From positions 12,368,001 to 12,432,000 of the forward strand of contig OU015650.1 in NCBI GenBank assembly GCA_907165275.2: DNA of 64,000 nt, read 5' to 3'. The first letter of the stretch is position 1, and every line of letters starts with the position of its first letter. Made by a program: the position numbers and the translations under genes. This document shows, piece by piece, positions 63,935 through 64,000 of the stretch. The stretch is from Zygaena filipendulae. Taxonomy: Eukaryota; Arthropoda; Insecta; Lepidoptera; Zygaenidae. The notes under the pieces are model-generated. The model was not told the DNA's origin. It ran no database searches and was given only the letters and a program-made list of their open reading frames with translations.

Positions 63935-64000
63935 GGGAACAAAGTCCTCTGCCGCGTCTGTCCGTCTGTTCGTGATAAACTCAAAGACTACTTGAACGGA
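63935..64000 (+). mobile_element. Helitron head running off the window
   Basis: gggaacaaagtcctctgccg, cgtctgtccgtctgttcg and aaactcaaagactac are the 5-prime part of the cgcgtctgtctg subfamily; the tail lies beyond the end. Confidence 0.7.

Overview
This window is AT-rich, repeat-dense nuclear DNA of an arthropod. It is most likely a moth or butterfly (Lepidoptera). Supporting signs are many short non-autonomous Helitrons of the lepidopteran type (TC start, CTAG end, a CCGCGG stem just before the end, inserted between A and T), the abundant GTAGGTA/TACCTAC motif, tRNA-headed SINEs with lepidopteran-type bodies, and several families of small inverted-repeat elements. I found no intact protein-coding gene, rRNA or clear functional tRNA. 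The longest open frames lie across repeats and look accidental. The window is best read as intergenic or long-intron sequence.

Layout. 0-8.8 kb: scattered Helitron copies and small inverted-repeat elements with 3-bp TAA flanks (2.33-2.69 and 7.58-8.05 kb). 8.88-14.5 kb: a nested block. A long-terminal-inverted-repeat DNA element keeps only the cysteine-rich tail of a protein, and a young LTR retroelement (two 596-bp LTRs that read identically, non-coding minisatellite interior) sits in its right arm. 14.5-25.5 kb: Helitrons, a 533-bp element with a GTACT target duplication, a 60-bp perfect hairpin at 21.4 kb, an inverted copy of a composite palindrome/tandem-repeat element at 23 kb and a tRNA-derived SINE at 24.5 kb. 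25.6-29.5 kb: a 3.9-kb element with 1.14-kb inverted arms, each built from one and a half copies of a 674-bp unit. It carries a nested second copy of the 533-bp element and is followed 36 bp later by a perfect 86-bp palindrome.

30-64 kb: a dense field of Helitrons on both strands, several in head-to-tail arrays (32.2-32.7, 34.6-35.5, 37.9-38.3, 45.1-45.4, 46.7-47.1, 49.8-50.5, 52.7-53.2, 54.8-55.2 kb). Between them are inverted-repeat elements, a forward copy of the composite element with a run of 55 T at 40.8-42.1 kb, and retroelement 3-prime ends. The only spot that looks like possible host gene architecture is 57.73-58.08 kb, where an open frame ending at a splice-donor-like site is followed by a strongly GC-rich patch.

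The parts do not form a pathway. The biology here is of mobile elements: shared Helitron ends on unrelated bodies, nested insertions whose order can be read, and perfect hairpins that could produce double-stranded RNA. All family assignments come from reading the sequence; none was checked by a database search.
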